From NCBI GenBank assembly GCA_002732015.1, contig PCCU01000006.1, forward strand, positions 2,207 to 9,123: DNA of 6,917 bases, given 5' to 3'. The notes beneath the pieces are model-generated. The model was not told the origin of the DNA. It did no database searches and saw nothing but the letters and a program-made list of their open reading frames with translations. Of this stretch, positions 6,224 through 6,917 are shown one piece after another. Origin of the DNA: Candidatus Pelagibacterales bacterium. GTDB taxonomy: Bacteria > Pseudomonadota > Alphaproteobacteria > TMED109. Both the position numbers and the translations under genes were made by a program. Within the stretch, counting starts at the first letter, position 1, and every line of letters begins with the position of its first letter.

Positions 6224-6805
6224 TTATTTTCTATATTGACATAATTCTATAAAGTTTTTAAATAAAGTATCTCCATATTGTGATGCAATGCTCTCAGGAT
6301 GAAATTGCACTCCATAAATATTACATTTTTTAATTTTCAATGCCATTATTGTTTTATTTTTAGAAATTGCTAAAACTTCTATATTTTTTGGCATGTTTTT
6401 TCTTACTACTTCTAATGAATGATATCTAGTTGCTAAAAAATTATTAGGAAAGTTTTTAAATAATTCGTTTCTTTTAATAATTATTACATTATCTGTTTTT
6501 CCATGCATTACTTTTTTCATTTTTTTTATATTAGCTCCAAATGATAAAGCTAAGGCTTGATGGCCAAGACATATTCCCAATAAAGGAACTTTTATTTTAA
6601 ATTTATCAATTATTTTTAGCATACAAGAAGAATCTTTTGGATGACCTGGTCCGGGAGAAAATATTATACCTTTTAAATTATCTTGAGATATTTTTTCAAG
6701 ATTTAATTTATCATTTCTACTAACAATAACTTTCGCTCCTTGTCTTGCTATGCTATGGTATACATTCCAAGTAAAGCTGTCATAGTTATCTATTAGTAAA
6801 AACAT
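6224..6805 (-). CDS. trpG: Anthranilate synthase glutamine amidotransferase subunit TrpG
   Basis: This class I glutamine amidotransferase subunit (193 residues) releases ammonia from glutamine for the TrpE subunit. The N-terminal LLIDNYDSFTWNVYH (3-17), the oxyanion segment SPGPGHP (50-56), nucleophile C79 in GICLGHQALA (77-86), the MHGK loop (100-103), TRYHSLEV (126-133) and the H169/E171 pair in GVQFHPESIASQYG (165-178) are all intact. The family also includes PabA, and one protein may serve both anthranilate and aminodeoxychorismate synthase. The flanking trpE, trpD and trpC make tryptophan the primary role. The trpE stop TAA directly abuts the ATG (TAAATG), so coupled, stoichiometric synthesis with TrpE is likely. 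A weak GGAG (6821-6818) lies 12 bases upstream of the start. Confidence 0.97.
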   Translation of the reverse strand: MFLLIDNYDSFTWNVYHSIARQGAKVIVSRNDKLNLEKISQDNLKGIIFSPGPGHPKDSSCMLKIIDKFKIKVPLLGICLGHQALALSFGANIKKMKKVMHGKTDNVIIIKRNELFKNFPNNFLATRYHSLEVVRKNMPKNIEVLAISKNKTIMALKIKKCNIYGVQFHPESIASQYGDTLFKNFIELCQYRK

Positions 6806-6917
6806 TTATATTTCTTTCTCCATTGCATCTTCAGCTGCTTTAAATAATGCTTTTGCTTTGTTAATAGTCTCCTGATATTCTTTTTCAGGGTTGCTATCAG
6901 CTACTATTCCTGCACCT
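6806..6917 (-). CDS. trpE: Anthranilate synthase component I, C-terminal end (partial)
   Basis: The last 36 codons of an open frame enter from the right edge and end at TAA (6808-6806). They begin GAGIVADSNPEKEYQETINK and continue as an Ala/Lys-rich helix. This is the C-terminal end of the chorismate-binding domain of TrpE (GAGIVADSxPExEYxE), which converts chorismate to anthranilate with ammonia from TrpG. PabB and isochorismate synthase share the fold and a similar ending, but adjacency to trpGDC makes TrpE the best reading. The catalytic core, any feedback site and the operon promoter or leader lie outside the window. The stop codon abuts the trpG start with no spacer. Confidence 0.93.
   Translation of the reverse strand, partial: GAGIVADSNPEKEYQETINKAKALFKAAEDAMEKEI

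Overview
The window is a dense stretch of an AT-rich bacterial chromosome with every gene on the minus strand. In transcription order (high to low coordinates) it holds the 3' end of trpE, then trpG, trpD, trpC, moaC, moeA, lexA, gltX and the 5' two thirds of a citrate synthase gene (gltA). No gap exceeds 44 bp, and there are no RNA genes, mobile elements, CRISPR arrays or gene-free stretches.

The order trp genes - moaC - moeA - lexA - gltX - gltA is characteristic of Alphaproteobacteria. A GAAC-N7-GAAC direct repeat upstream of lexA, the SOS-box form known from that class, supports this independently. Strong A+T richness, Lys/Asn/Ile-rich proteins, homopolymer A runs and very short spacers point to a streamlined low-GC alphaproteobacterium, such as the marine SAR11-like or HIMB59-like lineages. 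The exact lineage cannot be fixed from this sequence.

Layout: 6806-6917 trpE tail; 6224-6805 trpG; 5206-6222 trpD; 4416-5213 trpC. These encode anthranilate synthase (both subunits), anthranilate phosphoribosyltransferase and indole-glycerol-phosphate synthase, the chorismate-to-InGP part of tryptophan synthesis. trpC, moaC (3946-4419) and moeA (2753-3949) are chained by two 4-bp ATGA overlaps, so two molybdenum-cofactor genes are translationally coupled to the trp genes. The 44-bp moeA-lexA gap holds a well-formed promoter (TTGACA, 17 bp, TAGAAC) with the LexA operator embedded in it. lexA (2073-2708) is followed after 5 bp by gltX (697-2067) and after 28 bp more by gltA (1-668).

The most notable signals are regulatory. 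The lexA promoter is placed so that its transcript should begin within about two bases of the ATG, which suggests a leaderless mRNA. The comEC gene that many Alphaproteobacteria carry between lexA and gltX is absent, so glutamyl-tRNA synthetase and citrate synthase lie directly downstream of an SOS-controlled promoter. The protein-coding content itself is ordinary housekeeping; I found no evidence of an undescribed multi-gene system.
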